Shown: positions 24,737 through 35,565 of the stretch, in pieces | Numbering within the stretch: position 1 is the first letter of the stretch | Layout: every line of letters starts with the position of its first letter | NCBI RefSeq assembly: GCF_027257975.1 | Contig: NZ_JANZKX010000002.1 | Location: 310,001-374,000, forward strand | Reading direction: 5' to 3' | Source: Pelomonas sp. BJYL3 | GTDB taxonomy: Bacteria > Pseudomonadota > Gammaproteobacteria > Burkholderiales > Burkholderiaceae_C | Length of the DNA: 64,000 bases | Program-made: the position numbers and the translations under genes | Notes under the pieces: model-generated | Told to the model about the DNA's origin: nothing | Database searches by the model: none | Seen by the model: only the letters and a program-made list of their open reading frames with translations

Positions 24737-26449
24737 TCAGGCAGGGCGGGACGCCGTGACGGACGCGATCCACCCGCTGACCCGCCGCTCCAGCACATTC
24801 AACGGCACCGCCCCGCCCGCCAGCACGGCGTCGTGGAAGGCCCGCAGGTCGAAGCGATCGCCCAGGGCCTGCTCGGCGCGGCTGCGCAGGGCCAGCATGT
24901 GCAGCTGGCCGATCTTGTAGGACAGGGCCTGGGCGGGCCAGCCGATGTAGCGGTCGATCTCGTTGACGATGTCGACCTCGGTCTTGGCCGCATGGGCGCG
25001 GAAGTAGGCGATGGCCTCCTCGCGCGTCCAGCGCATCGCATGGATGCCGGTGTCCACCACCAGGCGCACGGCCCGCCACATGTCGTAAGTCAGCTGGCCA
25101 AAGTGCGAGAAGGGGTCGCGGTAGAGGCCCAGCTCGTAGCCCAGGCGCTCGGCATAGAGCGCCCAGCCCTCCAGATAGCCGTTGTAGGCCGCGAAGCGCC
25201 TGAACTTCGGCAGCGTGCCCTGCTCCTGGGCCAGCGCGATCTGCAGGTGGTGGCCGGGCACGGCCTCGTGCGCGGTCAGCACTTCCACCTCGTACAGCGG
25301 GCGCATCTCCGGGCGGTAGAGGTTGACGTAGTAGTAGCCGGCGCGGCGTCCGTCCTCCGAAGGCCCGGAGTAATAGGCCGCCGTGGTGTTGGGCGCGCTG
25401 GTGTCCGGGATGGGCCGCACGCCATAGGGGGTGCGCGGCAGCGTGCCGAAGAGCTTGGGCAGCTCGGGGTCGATGCGCTTGCAGGCCAGCACGTAGGCGG
25501 CGAAGAGGGAGTCGGCGTCCGGCGCGTAGAAGCGCGGGTCCGTGCGCAGCCACTCGAAGAAATCCTGCAGGCTGCCCTCGAAGTCCAGGGACTGCATCAC
25601 GGCCTGCATCTCGCCCTGGATGCGTGCCACCTCGGCCAGGCCGATCTGGTGGATGTCCTCGGCGCTCAGCGCGGTGCTGGTGTGGTGGGCGATGCGGTTG
25701 GCGTAGTAGGCCTCGCCCTGGGGGGTGTCCCAGATGCCGTGGCTCTCGCGGCAGGCGCTCAGGTAGTGATCGACGAAGAAGGCACGGAAGCGCCGGTAGG
25801 CCGGCACGATCTGCTCGCGGATCAGGGCCAGGGCCTCTTCGCGCAGGGCTGGGGTGTCGGGCCAGGCGTCCGGCAGCGCGCGGAAGGCGCTGAAGAAGGG
25901 GCTGGCGGAGGGCTCGTCCACCAGCTGGGCGTCCAGCGGGGTCAGCACGCGTTCCATCAGGAAGCGGGGCTGCGTGTGGCCGCGGCTCACGGCCTCGGCC
26001 AGCAGCGCCTGGAACTGCGCCAGGTAGGCCGGCAGGCCCCGCAGGCGCTGCAGCCACACCCGCAGGTCGGCGGGGCTGTCCAGGGGCATCAGCTCGGCCA
26101 GCTCGTTGAGGCTTTGCGGACCCTCGCGCGCCGTGATGGCATAGGCCTCGTGGAAGAAGTCCTGCAGCTGGATGCGGCCCTGCAGTTCCCGCTCGAAGAG
26201 CTCATGGGTCAGTGCCTCCTGCTCGGGCAGGCCCTCGCGCGGGATGGCCTGCAGGGCGGCCAGGGCGTCGCGGTCGGCCGCCTGACGGGCGGCGCGGGCG
26301 GCGGGGCTGAGGTCGGGCCAGGCGGCGTTGTAGGCCGTCTCGCCCACATAGGTGGCCAGCAGCGGGTCGGCGGCCATGTCGCGGGCCCAGGTGGCGTCGA
26401 GCAGGGCTTGCAGGGGCGGGGCGGGGCGGGAGGTGGTGTCAGAGGTCAT
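24737..26449 (-). CDS. DUF885-family peptidase-like protein
   Basis: A 570-aa protein of the usual DUF885 length. Conserved blocks include WDTPQGEAYYANRI, GLAEVARIQGEM, TAHEAVPGHHLQ (an HEAxPGHH zinc-type motif), YLEGWALYAERLG and RVDTGIHAMRWT-like VVDTGIHAM. The HEAVPGH and downstream EGWALY Glu resemble metallopeptidase centres, so it is probably a zinc carboxypeptidase. No signal peptide is visible, suggesting a cytoplasmic location. It stands alone; a role in peptide use alongside the S46 enzyme is only suggested by proximity. Confidence 0.9.
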   Translation of the reverse strand: MTSDTTSRPAPPLQALLDATWARDMAADPLLATYVGETAYNAAWPDLSPAARAARQAADRDALAALQAIPREGLPEQEALTHELFERELQGRIQLQDFFHEAYAITAREGPQSLNELAELMPLDSPADLRVWLQRLRGLPAYLAQFQALLAEAVSRGHTQPRFLMERVLTPLDAQLVDEPSASPFFSAFRALPDAWPDTPALREEALALIREQIVPAYRRFRAFFVDHYLSACRESHGIWDTPQGEAYYANRIAHHTSTALSAEDIHQIGLAEVARIQGEMQAVMQSLDFEGSLQDFFEWLRTDPRFYAPDADSLFAAYVLACKRIDPELPKLFGTLPRTPYGVRPIPDTSAPNTTAAYYSGPSEDGRRAGYYYVNLYRPEMRPLYEVEVLTAHEAVPGHHLQIALAQEQGTLPKFRRFAAYNGYLEGWALYAERLGYELGLYRDPFSHFGQLTYDMWRAVRLVVDTGIHAMRWTREEAIAYFRAHAAKTEVDIVNEIDRYIGWPAQALSYKIGQLHMLALRSRAEQALGDRFDLRAFHDAVLAGGAVPLNVLERRVSGWIASVTASRPA

Positions 26450-26626
26450 GGGGAGGTCCGGATGCAGGCCGCATCTTGCCAGCCGCCCAGTCCCCCTGCC
26501 GTTCGTTCATCGCGGCTGGATGCAGTTCAAGCGTGCCGGCTGCGTCTTCATCGCGCGGAGGTTTCGGGGTGGCCCCCTATTGACGAAACTTCAGTCACCG
26601 GATCAATCAACGCAAGGAGTTCCACC

Positions 26627-26857
26627 ATGACCACCCGCTCTACCAGCTATATCGCTTTCGCCATCGGCATCGCCGCCACCGCCGCCCTGTTCACCGGGGT
26701 CCGCGTGCAGGTCGACCGCGCCGCCGAGTTCCGCAGCCAGATCGTCAAGCTCGAGCCCGTGGTCATCCAGGGCAAGCGCGCCGAGCAGGTCGCCCAGATC
26801 CAGCAACTGCCCCAGGTCGTGATCAACGGCCGCCGCGCTGACTCCAGCGTGTCATGA
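26627..26857 (+). CDS. Small single-pass membrane protein
   Basis: A 76-aa protein with one N-terminal membrane segment (SYIAFAIGIAATAALFTGV), then a periplasmic tail containing two similar pieces: EPVVIQGKRAE and LPQVVINGRRAD. The ribosome site AAGGAG is well placed before ATG 26627, and a terminator follows. The family is not recognised. Good start signals and a terminator make it likely real. Confidence 0.65.
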   Translation: MTTRSTSYIAFAIGIAATAALFTGVRVQVDRAAEFRSQIVKLEPVVIQGKRAEQVAQIQQLPQVVINGRRADSSVS

Positions 26858-26892
26858 ACGGCTCAGCCCTGCGCTGATTGCCATCCCTCGAC

Positions 26893-26916
26893 AGCCCGGC
26901 TTCGGCCGGGCTTTTG
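26893..26916 (+). terminator. Intrinsic terminator after the small membrane protein gene
   Basis: AGCCCGGC/GCCGGGCT stem with a TTCG tetraloop followed by a T-rich stretch. Confidence 0.85.
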
Positions 26917-26945
26917 CTTTTCTGGCCGGGACTCGCCGCGAGGTG

Positions 26946-26956
26946 TCAGGTCTTGC
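26946..26956 (+). repeat. Dispersed TCAGGTCTTGC motif, copy 4
   Basis: Exact copy preceded by GTG in the intergenic space between two small genes. Confidence 0.7.
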
Positions 26957-27101
26957 CAGGTCCGCTCCGCTCCAGGCGGACCCCATTCATCGCTCCATCC
27001 CGCCATTCGCCGCAGCCCCTGCGACGGCGCCGGCCCAGCCCGGCATGCTTCAGGCCATGGATGCCCGGCATCCGCCGACCGACCGAAGAAAGGAGCCTTT
27101 C

Positions 27102-27248
27102 ATGTCCAGCAACACCGTCGTCCGCATCGTCCTGTGCGCCGTCATGGCCTACCAGGGCTACCTGTTCGGGGCCGACTGCGGCCGGGCGATCAAGGCCTGG
27201 GTGCAGGATCAGGAGACGTCCAGCACCCTGAGGATCTCGCGCCCGTAA
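27102..27248 (+). CDS. Very small predicted protein overlapping the recQ 3' end
   Basis: A 48-aa reading frame: a hydrophobic stretch ([18 protein letters not shown]) with a short polar tail. AGGAG is well placed before ATG 27102. Its last 40 bases overlap the convergent recQ stop region, which makes part of its C-terminus uncertain. It might be real, but no family is recognised. Confidence 0.4.
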   Translation: MSSNTVVRIVLCAVMAYQGYLFGADCGRAIKAWVQDQETSSTLRISRP

Positions 27249-29116
27249 GCCTCGAGCTTCTTGGCGCCCACGCCGCTGATCTGGCCGAGCTCGGTCAGCG
27301 ACTGCGGCAGCTGGCGGGCCATCTCGGCCAGGGTCACGTTCTGGAAGATCACATAGGCGGGCAGGCCATGCTCGCGGGCCACCTCGGCGCGCCAGGCCTT
27401 GAGCTGCTCGAAGCGGGCCAGGGCGGCGGCGTCCAGGTCCACCGGGGCGCCCTTGCCGGCCTGGCCGGCCTTGGCACCGCTGCGGCTGAGCTTGCCCCGC
27501 CGACTTCCCCGTTCCTGGGCCTGGGTGGCCACCCGCAGGCGGATGCTCACTTCGCCGCGCAGCACGCTGCGCGCGCTCTCGGCCAGGGCCAGGGTGCTGT
27601 ACTCGCCCTCGGCGAACACATGGCCCAGGGCGACGAGCTGGCGCAGCACGCCGCGCCACTGGGCCTCGCTCAGGTCCGCGCCGATGCCCCAGGTGCTCAG
27701 GTGCTGGTGGCCGTACTGGGCGACCTTGTCGCTCATCTTGCCGCGCAGGACGTCGATCAGGTGGCCGGCGCCGAAGCGCTGGCCGCCGTTCTGGTGGAAG
27801 CGGTAGATGCAGGACAGCAGCTTGCGCGCCGCCTCGGTGCCGTCCCAGGTGGCGGGCGGGTTGAGGCAGTTGTCGCAGTGGCCGCAGTGCTGCAGGGGGC
27901 GGCCGTCGGCGCCGCGGTAGGTCTCGTCGAAATAGGCCAGCAGGCGCACGCGGCGGCAGTCGGTGGCCTCGGCCAGAGCCAGCAGGGCGTCGAGCTTGCC
28001 GCGCTGGATCTTCTTGAACTCCTCGCCGGCCGGGCTTTCGTCGATCATGCGGCGCTGGTTGACCACATCGGCCAGGCCATAGGCCATCCAGGCTTCGGCG
28101 GGCTCGCCGTCACGGCCGGCACGGCCGGTCTCCTGGTAGTAGGCCTCGATGTTCTTGGGCAGGTCCAGGTGGGCCACGAAGCGGACGTCGGGCTTGTCGA
28201 TGCCCATGCCAAAGGCGATGGTGGCCACCATCACCAGGCCTTCCTCGCGCAGGAAGCGGTCCTGGTGGCGCATGCGCAGCTCGGCGTCCAGCCCGGCGTG
28301 GTAGGGCAGGGCGCGGATGCCTTCGCTCTCCAGCCAGGTGGCGGTCTCCTCGACCTTCTTGCGGCTCTGGCAGTAGACGATGCCGGCTTCGTCCTCGTGC
28401 TCGTCCTGGATGAAGCGCAGCAGCTGCTCGCGCGGCTTCTCCTTCTCGACGATGGCGTAGCGGATGTTGGGCCGGTCGAAGCTGGAGACGAAGATCCGCG
28501 CGTCCTGCAGGGCCAGGCGCTCGATGATGTCGGCCCGGGTGACGTCGTCCGCGGTGGCGGTCAGCGCGATGCGCGGCACCTCGGGGAAGCGCTCGTGCAG
28601 GGTCGACAGCGCCAGGTACTCGCTGCGGAAGTCGTGGCCCCACTGGCTCACGCAATGCGCCTCGTCGATGGCGAAGAGGCTCAGCAGGCCCTTCTCGTGC
28701 AGATGGGTGAGCTGGGCCAGGAAGCGCGGCGTGGTGATGCGCTCGGGCGCGGCGTAGAGCAGGGTCAGGCGGCCGCTCATCAGCTCGCGCTCGACCTGCT
28801 GGGCCTCTTCGCTGCTGAGGCTGGAATTGAGGAAGGCGGCGTGCACGCCGGCTTCTTCGAGGGCGCCGACCTGGTCGTGCATCAGCGCGATCAGCGGGCT
28901 CACCACGATGGCCACGCCCTGCCCCCGCCGGTGCCGGGCGATGGCCGGGACCTGGTAGCACAGGCTCTTGCCGCCGCCCGTGGGCATGAGCACCAGGGCG
29001 TCTCCGCCCGCGCAGACATGGTCGACGATGGCGGCCTGCTCGCCACGGAAGGCGCTGTAGCCGAAGACCTCCTGCAGGAGGGTCAAGGGAAGGGAGGACG
29101 GGTCGGGAGCAGGCAT
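27209..29116 (-). CDS. recQ: ATP-dependent DNA helicase RecQ
   Basis: A 635-aa 3'-5' helicase for recombination and fork repair. The helicase core shows [15 protein letters not shown] (Walker A), [17 protein letters not shown] (DEAH), ALTATAD and GRAGRDG. A RecQ-C-terminal zinc module ([12 protein letters not shown]...CGHCDNC) and a winged helix follow. The HRDC domain is at the end ([23 protein letters not shown]). Start ATG 29116 is chosen by match to the family N-terminus ([15 protein letters not shown]). It is divergent from a cupin gene. Confidence 0.96.
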   Translation of the reverse strand: MPAPDPSSLPLTLLQEVFGYSAFRGEQAAIVDHVCAGGDALVLMPTGGGKSLCYQVPAIARHRRGQGVAIVVSPLIALMHDQVGALEEAGVHAAFLNSSLSSEEAQQVERELMSGRLTLLYAAPERITTPRFLAQLTHLHEKGLLSLFAIDEAHCVSQWGHDFRSEYLALSTLHERFPEVPRIALTATADDVTRADIIERLALQDARIFVSSFDRPNIRYAIVEKEKPREQLLRFIQDEHEDEAGIVYCQSRKKVEETATWLESEGIRALPYHAGLDAELRMRHQDRFLREEGLVMVATIAFGMGIDKPDVRFVAHLDLPKNIEAYYQETGRAGRDGEPAEAWMAYGLADVVNQRRMIDESPAGEEFKKIQRGKLDALLALAEATDCRRVRLLAYFDETYRGADGRPLQHCGHCDNCLNPPATWDGTEAARKLLSCIYRFHQNGGQRFGAGHLIDVLRGKMSDKVAQYGHQHLSTWGIGADLSEAQWRGVLRQLVALGHVFAEGEYSTLALAESARSVLRGEVSIRLRVATQAQERGSRRGKLSRSGAKAGQAGKGAPVDLDAAALARFEQLKAWRAEVAREHGLPAYVIFQNVTLAEMARQLPQSLTELGQISGVGAKKLEAYGREILRVLDVS

Positions 29117-29279
29117 GGCAAGCGCGCAATGGTACGCGCTTCCCCCTGCGGCCCCTTTCCGCAAGCCGGAGGAGCCGCCGAGATGCGCAGGAAATATCGG
29201 CCTTCCATGGCCTTGTCCCGGGCCTGGACGGACCGCCGGTCTGCGTAAGATGGGCCGGATGCCAGCCTGGAGTTGAGCC

Positions 29280-29795
29280 ATGAGCGACACCGCCCCCGAA
29301 GCTTCCACCGACCGCGCCGCCGAGCTGCGCCGCAAGCTGATCCGCAACCACCAGGAGGTGCCGCGCGAGCTGTTCCAGCGCGCACCGCTCTATGAAAGCC
29401 GCGTGGCCGGCGTGTCCGATGGCACCCTGGCGCGCAAGCTGGGCTGCGGCATCGACACCGTCCCGCCCGGCAAGCAGAGCTGCCCCTATCACTTCCACCA
29501 CACGCAGGAGGAGATGTTCATCATCCTCGCCGGCGAGGGCACCCTGCGCGTGGCGGGCGAGCAGCTGCCGGTGAAGGCGGGCGACGTGATCTTCATCCCC
29601 TGCGGGCCGGACTACCCCCACCACCTGATCAACACTTCGCAGGCGGACCTGAGCTATCTGTCCATCAGCACGCAGGAGCGGCCGGAGGTCTGCGAATATC
29701 CGGACTCCGACAAGATCGGCGTCTTCTCCAACAAGGGCCCCGCCTTCCTGCAGCGCCGCGACGCGGGCCTGGACTACTGGGACGGCGAGCCTTGA
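29280..29795 (+). CDS. Cupin-domain protein
   Basis: A 171-aa single-cupin protein. Cupin motif 1 is present as [20 protein letters not shown] (metal-type His and Glu), and motif 2 as [18 protein letters not shown]. No signal peptide is seen, so it is probably cytoplasmic. The metal and substrate are unknown; the family covers isomerases, dioxygenases and sugar-binding proteins. It is monocistronic, divergent from recQ and convergent with the GIN-domain gene. Confidence 0.88.
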   Translation: MSDTAPEASTDRAAELRRKLIRNHQEVPRELFQRAPLYESRVAGVSDGTLARKLGCGIDTVPPGKQSCPYHFHHTQEEMFIILAGEGTLRVAGEQLPVKAGDVIFIPCGPDYPHHLINTSQADLSYLSISTQERPEVCEYPDSDKIGVFSNKGPAFLQRRDAGLDYWDGEP

Positions 29796-29822
29796 TCCTC
29801 TCCCGCCCCGCCCGCCCCGCGC

Positions 29823-30578
29823 TCAGCGCGGCGGCTTCTCCCCCAGCGCATTGACGCGCGCCAGACCGCTGGTGCGGCGCTTCACCTCGGGCGCGCCCCA
29901 GTACTCGACCGTGCCGATGCCGGACACGCTCACGCGGAGCTCGTCCGTCACCCACAGATTGGCCTGACCGATGCCGCTGATGGCCACGGTGGCCTGGTCC
30001 GCGCGCAGCTGCTCGGCCAGCAGCTTGCCCTTGCCGGTGATCTGCAGGTTCAGGTCCTGCACCTGACCCTTGAGCAGGCCCTCGCCCGAGCCGGAGATGC
30101 CGAAGCTGAGCTGCTCGGCCACCAGGTCGTCGAAGCGCACCTGGCCGGCCCCGGAGATGTGGATGGCCAGGCGTTGCACGCGCACCGGCTCGGCCGCACG
30201 CAGGTCCGCGGCCCCCGAGATGACCAGCTGGCGCAGCTGGCGCATGCTCACGTCCACCTGCAGGCGCTGGCTGTTCCAGAACTTCCAGCTGCCCGAGGGG
30301 CGGATCAGCAGCTTGTCGTGCTGGAGCTCGACGCTGATGTCCTTCTGCAGTTCGGCATCGCCCGCGATGAAGACCTGGTCCCGCGGCCCCTGAACCAGGC
30401 GCAGCTGGGCGGAGCCGGCGATCTCCAGGCGATCAAAGGGGCCGGGGGCGTAGACCCGGCCTTCGGGCTCCTGGGCCCGGGCCGCGAAGGGCAGCAGGGC
30501 CAGGGCCGAGGTCAGGGCCACGGCCAGGCCGCGAGCCAGCCGCGAAGGCAGGGAGGGGGAGGGAGTGGAGGCGTTCAT
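29823..30578 (-). CDS. Exported GIN-domain (DUF2807) protein
   Basis: A 251-aa exported protein with a signal peptide ending near AARAQEP. It then forms a right-handed beta structure with regular turn repeats: VISGAADL, HISGAGQV, GISGSGEG, QITGKGKL, AISGIGQA, VSGIGTVE. This is the head-GIN pattern. Its role is unknown. ATG 30578 overlaps the stop of the response-regulator gene (ATGA), so it is the last gene of a two-component operon and a probable output or partner of that system. Confidence 0.87.
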   Translation of the reverse strand: MNASTPSPSLPSRLARGLAVALTSALALLPFAARAQEPEGRVYAPGPFDRLEIAGSAQLRLVQGPRDQVFIAGDAELQKDISVELQHDKLLIRPSGSWKFWNSQRLQVDVSMRQLRQLVISGAADLRAAEPVRVQRLAIHISGAGQVRFDDLVAEQLSFGISGSGEGLLKGQVQDLNLQITGKGKLLAEQLRADQATVAISGIGQANLWVTDELRVSVSGIGTVEYWGAPEVKRRTSGLARVNALGEKPPR

Positions 30579-31342
30579 ATCGACTGCTCACGCAAACGCT
30601 TGGAGACCTCGCGGCTGGCCGTGAAACGCGTGCCATCGCGCATCTGGACCACCAGCTGGGAGTTCTCGTCCGGACTCATGGACTCGACGAAGTCGAGGTT
30701 GACGATGCAGCTGCGCTGCAGCTTCAGGAAGCGCAGCGGGTCCAGGCGCTGCTCGAAGGCGGTGATGGGCAGGCGCACCAGGAACTGGCGGCCGCGGCTG
30801 GCCACGGCGGTGTACTTGGTGTCGGAGCGCAGGTACTCGATGGCCTCGACCTGCAGCGGGAAGATCTTGCCCTGGTCCCGCACCAGGATGCGGGTCAGTG
30901 GCTCCAGTTCGGCGCCAGGCAGGGCCGCGGTCTCCAGCGCGCCCTGCCATTGCTGCAGGTGGCCGACGGTCTGCAGCGCGTGCTGCACGGCCTCGTCGAA
31001 GCGCTCCTGCGAGAAGGGCTTGAGCAGGTAGTCCACGGCATGCAGCTCGAAGGCGGCCAGGGCGTGCTCGTCATAGGCGGTGGTGAAGATCACCGCGGGG
31101 CTCTGGCTCATGCCCGCCTCGCCCAGGGCGCGCAGCACCTGCAGGCCGGTCATGCCGGGCATCTGGATGTCCATGAAGACGAGGCCCGGCTGCAGGCGCT
31201 GGATGGCCTCCAGCGCCGCCGGTCCGTCGCTGCACTGGGCCACCAGCTCCAGCTGGGGCAGGGCCTGGACCCACTCGGCCAGGGCCTCGGCGGCCAGGGG
31301 CTCGTCCTCGGCGATGAGGGTGCGTATGCGGGGGGAGTTCAT
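30575..31342 (-). CDS. LytTR-family response regulator
   Basis: A 255-aa regulator. The receiver domain has the acidic pocket (AEDEP), phospho-acceptor Asp58 in FMDIQMPGMTG, the TT switch (FTTAYDEHA) and Lys (LLKPF). The C-terminal LytTR DNA-binding domain covers about residues 150-255 (VEAIEYLRSDTKYTAV, FLKLQRSCIVNLDFV). It is translationally coupled to the kinase upstream and the GIN-protein gene downstream (ATGA overlaps on both sides). DNA sites are not known. Confidence 0.93.
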   Translation of the reverse strand: MNSPRIRTLIAEDEPLAAEALAEWVQALPQLELVAQCSDGPAALEAIQRLQPGLVFMDIQMPGMTGLQVLRALGEAGMSQSPAVIFTTAYDEHALAAFELHAVDYLLKPFSQERFDEAVQHALQTVGHLQQWQGALETAALPGAELEPLTRILVRDQGKIFPLQVEAIEYLRSDTKYTAVASRGRQFLVRLPITAFEQRLDPLRFLKLQRSCIVNLDFVESMSPDENSQLVVQMRDGTRFTASREVSKRLREQSI

Positions 31343-32448
31343 GCTTCTTGCGGAATCCAGAGGTCGACGCGAAAGCCCGCGCCGGGCTGGGTGTGGACGC
31401 GCAGGCGCGCGCGGCCGTCGTAGTCCAGGGCAAAGCGCCGCCGCAGGGCGCCCAGGCCGATGCCGCTGCGGCCGGGCCGCTCGGCCTCCAGCTGGGCGGG
31501 GTCGCAGCCTTCCCCATCGTCCTGCACACACAGGTTGAGGCCGCCGTTGAGGGCATCGCGCTGGGCGCTGATCTGGATGGTGCCGCCCTGCACCCGCGGC
31601 GCGATGCCGTGCACGATGCAGTTCTCCACCAGGGGCTGCAGGGTCAGGGGCGGCACTTCGTCCTGCAGCACGGCTTCGTCCAGGGTCCATGTCACCCGCA
31701 GCCGGGCGCCCAGGCGCAGGGCCTCCAGGGCGAGGTAGTCGCGCACGAAGTCCAGCTCCTGCTGCAGGCCGACCCGGTCGGTGGCACTGCGCTTGCTGTC
31801 CAGCACGTAGCGCAGCATGCCCGAGAAGCGCAGCAGGGCCTGCTCGGCCGCGCGGGCGTCCTTGCGGGTCAGGGCGATGAGGGAGTTGAGGGTGTTGAAG
31901 AGGAAGTGCGGGTTCAGCTTGCCGCTGATGACGGACAGCTCGGCGCTCGCCAGCGCGGATTCCGCCTGTGCCGCCGCAATGGCCAGCGAGCGGGCCCGCC
32001 GCGCGCTGAAGACCGCGCCGAAGCCGGTGGCCAGGGCCGCGTAGGCGATCAGGCCCCAGATGGCGCGCCAGAGGATGTACTGGGCCAGCATGGCGTCGGC
32101 ATGCTCGGTGCCGAAGAGGGCCTGCGTGAGCTGGTAGTCCAGCACCAGCCAGACCCCGCTGAAGAGCAGGGCCGCGCCGGCATGCAGCAGGGCCAGCTGC
32201 CAGAAGGGGCGGCTGCGCCGGCTGATCCAGCCCATCCAGGGGTGGACCGCCGTGCCCAGCAGCATGGGTGCCCACAGCGTCATCGTCGACTGCAGCAGGG
32301 CTTCCCAGATCTTCCAGGGGCCGCTCTGGAACTCGGTGCCGGCCAGTACGAACAGGCCCCAGGTGAGCGTGCACACCCCGGCATAGCCCAGCCACAGCCG
32401 GCGCGAGGAGGGCCGGGTGGTCGTGGGGCGGGGACGGGGAGCAGACAT
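31339..32448 (-). CDS. LytS/YehU-type sensor histidine kinase
   Basis: A 369-aa membrane kinase. Four membrane helices lie within residues 18-145. The His_kinase (PF06580-type) domain has His181 in LNPHFLFNTLNSL and an ATPase domain with PLVENCIVHG, DDGEGC and GIGLGALRRR. There is no separate periplasmic sensor domain, so the signal is probably sensed in the membrane. It is the first gene of the kinase-regulator-GIN operon and divergent from ssb. Confidence 0.93.
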   Translation of the reverse strand: MSAPRPRPTTTRPSSRRLWLGYAGVCTLTWGLFVLAGTEFQSGPWKIWEALLQSTMTLWAPMLLGTAVHPWMGWISRRSRPFWQLALLHAGAALLFSGVWLVLDYQLTQALFGTEHADAMLAQYILWRAIWGLIAYAALATGFGAVFSARRARSLAIAAAQAESALASAELSVISGKLNPHFLFNTLNSLIALTRKDARAAEQALLRFSGMLRYVLDSKRSATDRVGLQQELDFVRDYLALEALRLGARLRVTWTLDEAVLQDEVPPLTLQPLVENCIVHGIAPRVQGGTIQISAQRDALNGGLNLCVQDDGEGCDPAQLEAERPGRSGIGLGALRRRFALDYDGRARLRVHTQPGAGFRVDLWIPQEA

Positions 32449-32759
32449 GGCGCCATCCTAGCCAAGCCGCGCGGGCCGCCGGCCCCGGCTGGGACCAAGT
32501 GCCGGAAGCCGGGCATGGCGTGCGATTCCCGGACCGCTGGACCGGCCGCTCAGGCCTGGCCGCCCTGCCCGCCGGCTGCGGCATGGGCCGCGCCAGGGCG
32601 CGATACCGGACCCGGCCGCCGCCCTGCGAGCGGCCCCCCAGCTGGCGTGCACGCCGCTCGTTCCCGTCTTCGGGGGACGGTTCGGGGAAGCCCTGCCCGG
32701 GGTCCCGGCCGGGCCGCACGGCATAATCGGGGGTTTGAATTCCTGTCCGCGAGCGCTTC
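32449..32759. promoter_or_regulatory. Divergent promoter region of the kinase operon and ssb
   Basis: 311 bases without a gene. GGCATAATCGGG at 32720-32731 gives a CATAAT -10 candidate for ssb; the same 12 bases recur at 35505-35516 before a lipoprotein gene, which supports a promoter role. No clear -35 is visible. The remainder is GC-rich with short inverted repeats and no recognised operator. Confidence 0.45.
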
Positions 32760-33311
32760 ATGGCATCCGTCAACAAAGTCATCCTCATTGGCAACCTGGG
32801 CCGTGATCCCGAGGTTCGCTACACCCCCAGCGGCGCCGCGGTCTGCAACATCAGCCTGGCGACCACCCGCAACTGGAAGAGCCGCGAAGGCGGCGAGCGC
32901 CAGGAAGAAACCGAATGGCACCGCGTGGTCTTCTATGACCGCCTGGCCGAAATCGCCGGCGAGTACCTGAAGAAGGGCCGCCCCGTCTATGTGGAAGGCC
33001 GCCTGAAGACCCGCAAGTGGCAGGACAAGGAAGGCCGCGACCAGTACACCACCGAAATCATTGCCGAGCAGATGCAACTGCTGGGCGGCCGTGACAGCGG
33101 CGGCGGCGGTGACGACTTCGGCGGTGGCGGCGGTGGCTACAGCCGTGAGCGCAGCGCCCCGCAAGGTGGCCAGGGCGGCGGCGACGACTTCGGCGGCGGC
33201 GAGGCCCGCGCCCCGCGCGCTGCAGCCCCCCGCGCCCCGGCCCCGCGCCCGGCCCCCGCGCCGCGTCCGGCCACCGGCTTTGATGACATGGATGACGACA
33301 TCCCGTTCTGA
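32760..33311 (+). CDS. ssb: Single-stranded DNA-binding protein
   Basis: A 183-aa OB-fold protein that coats single-stranded DNA in replication and repair. The N-terminal domain ([54 protein letters not shown]) is intact. A Gly-rich then Ala/Pro-rich linker ends in the partner-binding tail MDDDIPF. It lies alone with a terminator. In many Burkholderiales ssb lies close to uvrA; here they are 20 kb apart. Confidence 0.97.
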   Translation: MASVNKVILIGNLGRDPEVRYTPSGAAVCNISLATTRNWKSREGGERQEETEWHRVVFYDRLAEIAGEYLKKGRPVYVEGRLKTRKWQDKEGRDQYTTEIIAEQMQLLGGRDSGGGGDDFGGGGGGYSRERSAPQGGQGGGDDFGGGEARAPRAAAPRAPAPRPAPAPRPATGFDDMDDDIPF

Positions 33312-33347
33312 CGAGTCCTCACGGACTGGCGCCCTGCGCCAGCAACC

Positions 33348-33382
33348 AAGCCCCGAAGGTCTCCACCTTGCGGGGCTTTTTT
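33348..33382 (+). terminator. Intrinsic terminator of ssb
   Basis: Long stem AAGCCCCGAAGGT/ACCTTGCGGGGCTT (one bulge) with a CTCC loop, followed by T residues. Confidence 0.88.
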
Positions 33383-33506
33383 GATGGGTGCGAACTGCGC
33401 ACTGCCGCAGCGGTGCCCACGGCCTCCGGTCAAGCACGCTGTCACAGTGCTGATGGATGCTTCGCGCCACCAATCCAAGCAAATCAAACAAAGAAGAGGG
33501 AAATCC

Positions 33507-35324
<1,818 letters not shown>

Positions 35325-35565
35325 GCCCAGGAGGCTGCGGCGAGCGCGATGCCTGGGCTCGCGCCCGCCGCGGCGGCTGGTCTCGCCGCGCGTGCAGCCG
35401 GTGCCTTTGTCGGTGCCGGCAGCGCTTGCCCAGGCCACCGATGTGTGTCCGTATGCGTCGGGCGCCCACGGCGCCTGGCCGCGGACTTGAGCTGTGAGGC
35501 GTGAGGCATAATCGGGCCCAAATTCAAGAGCCCTGCACCAGGGACCCCAAGGGAGTGATTTCTAG

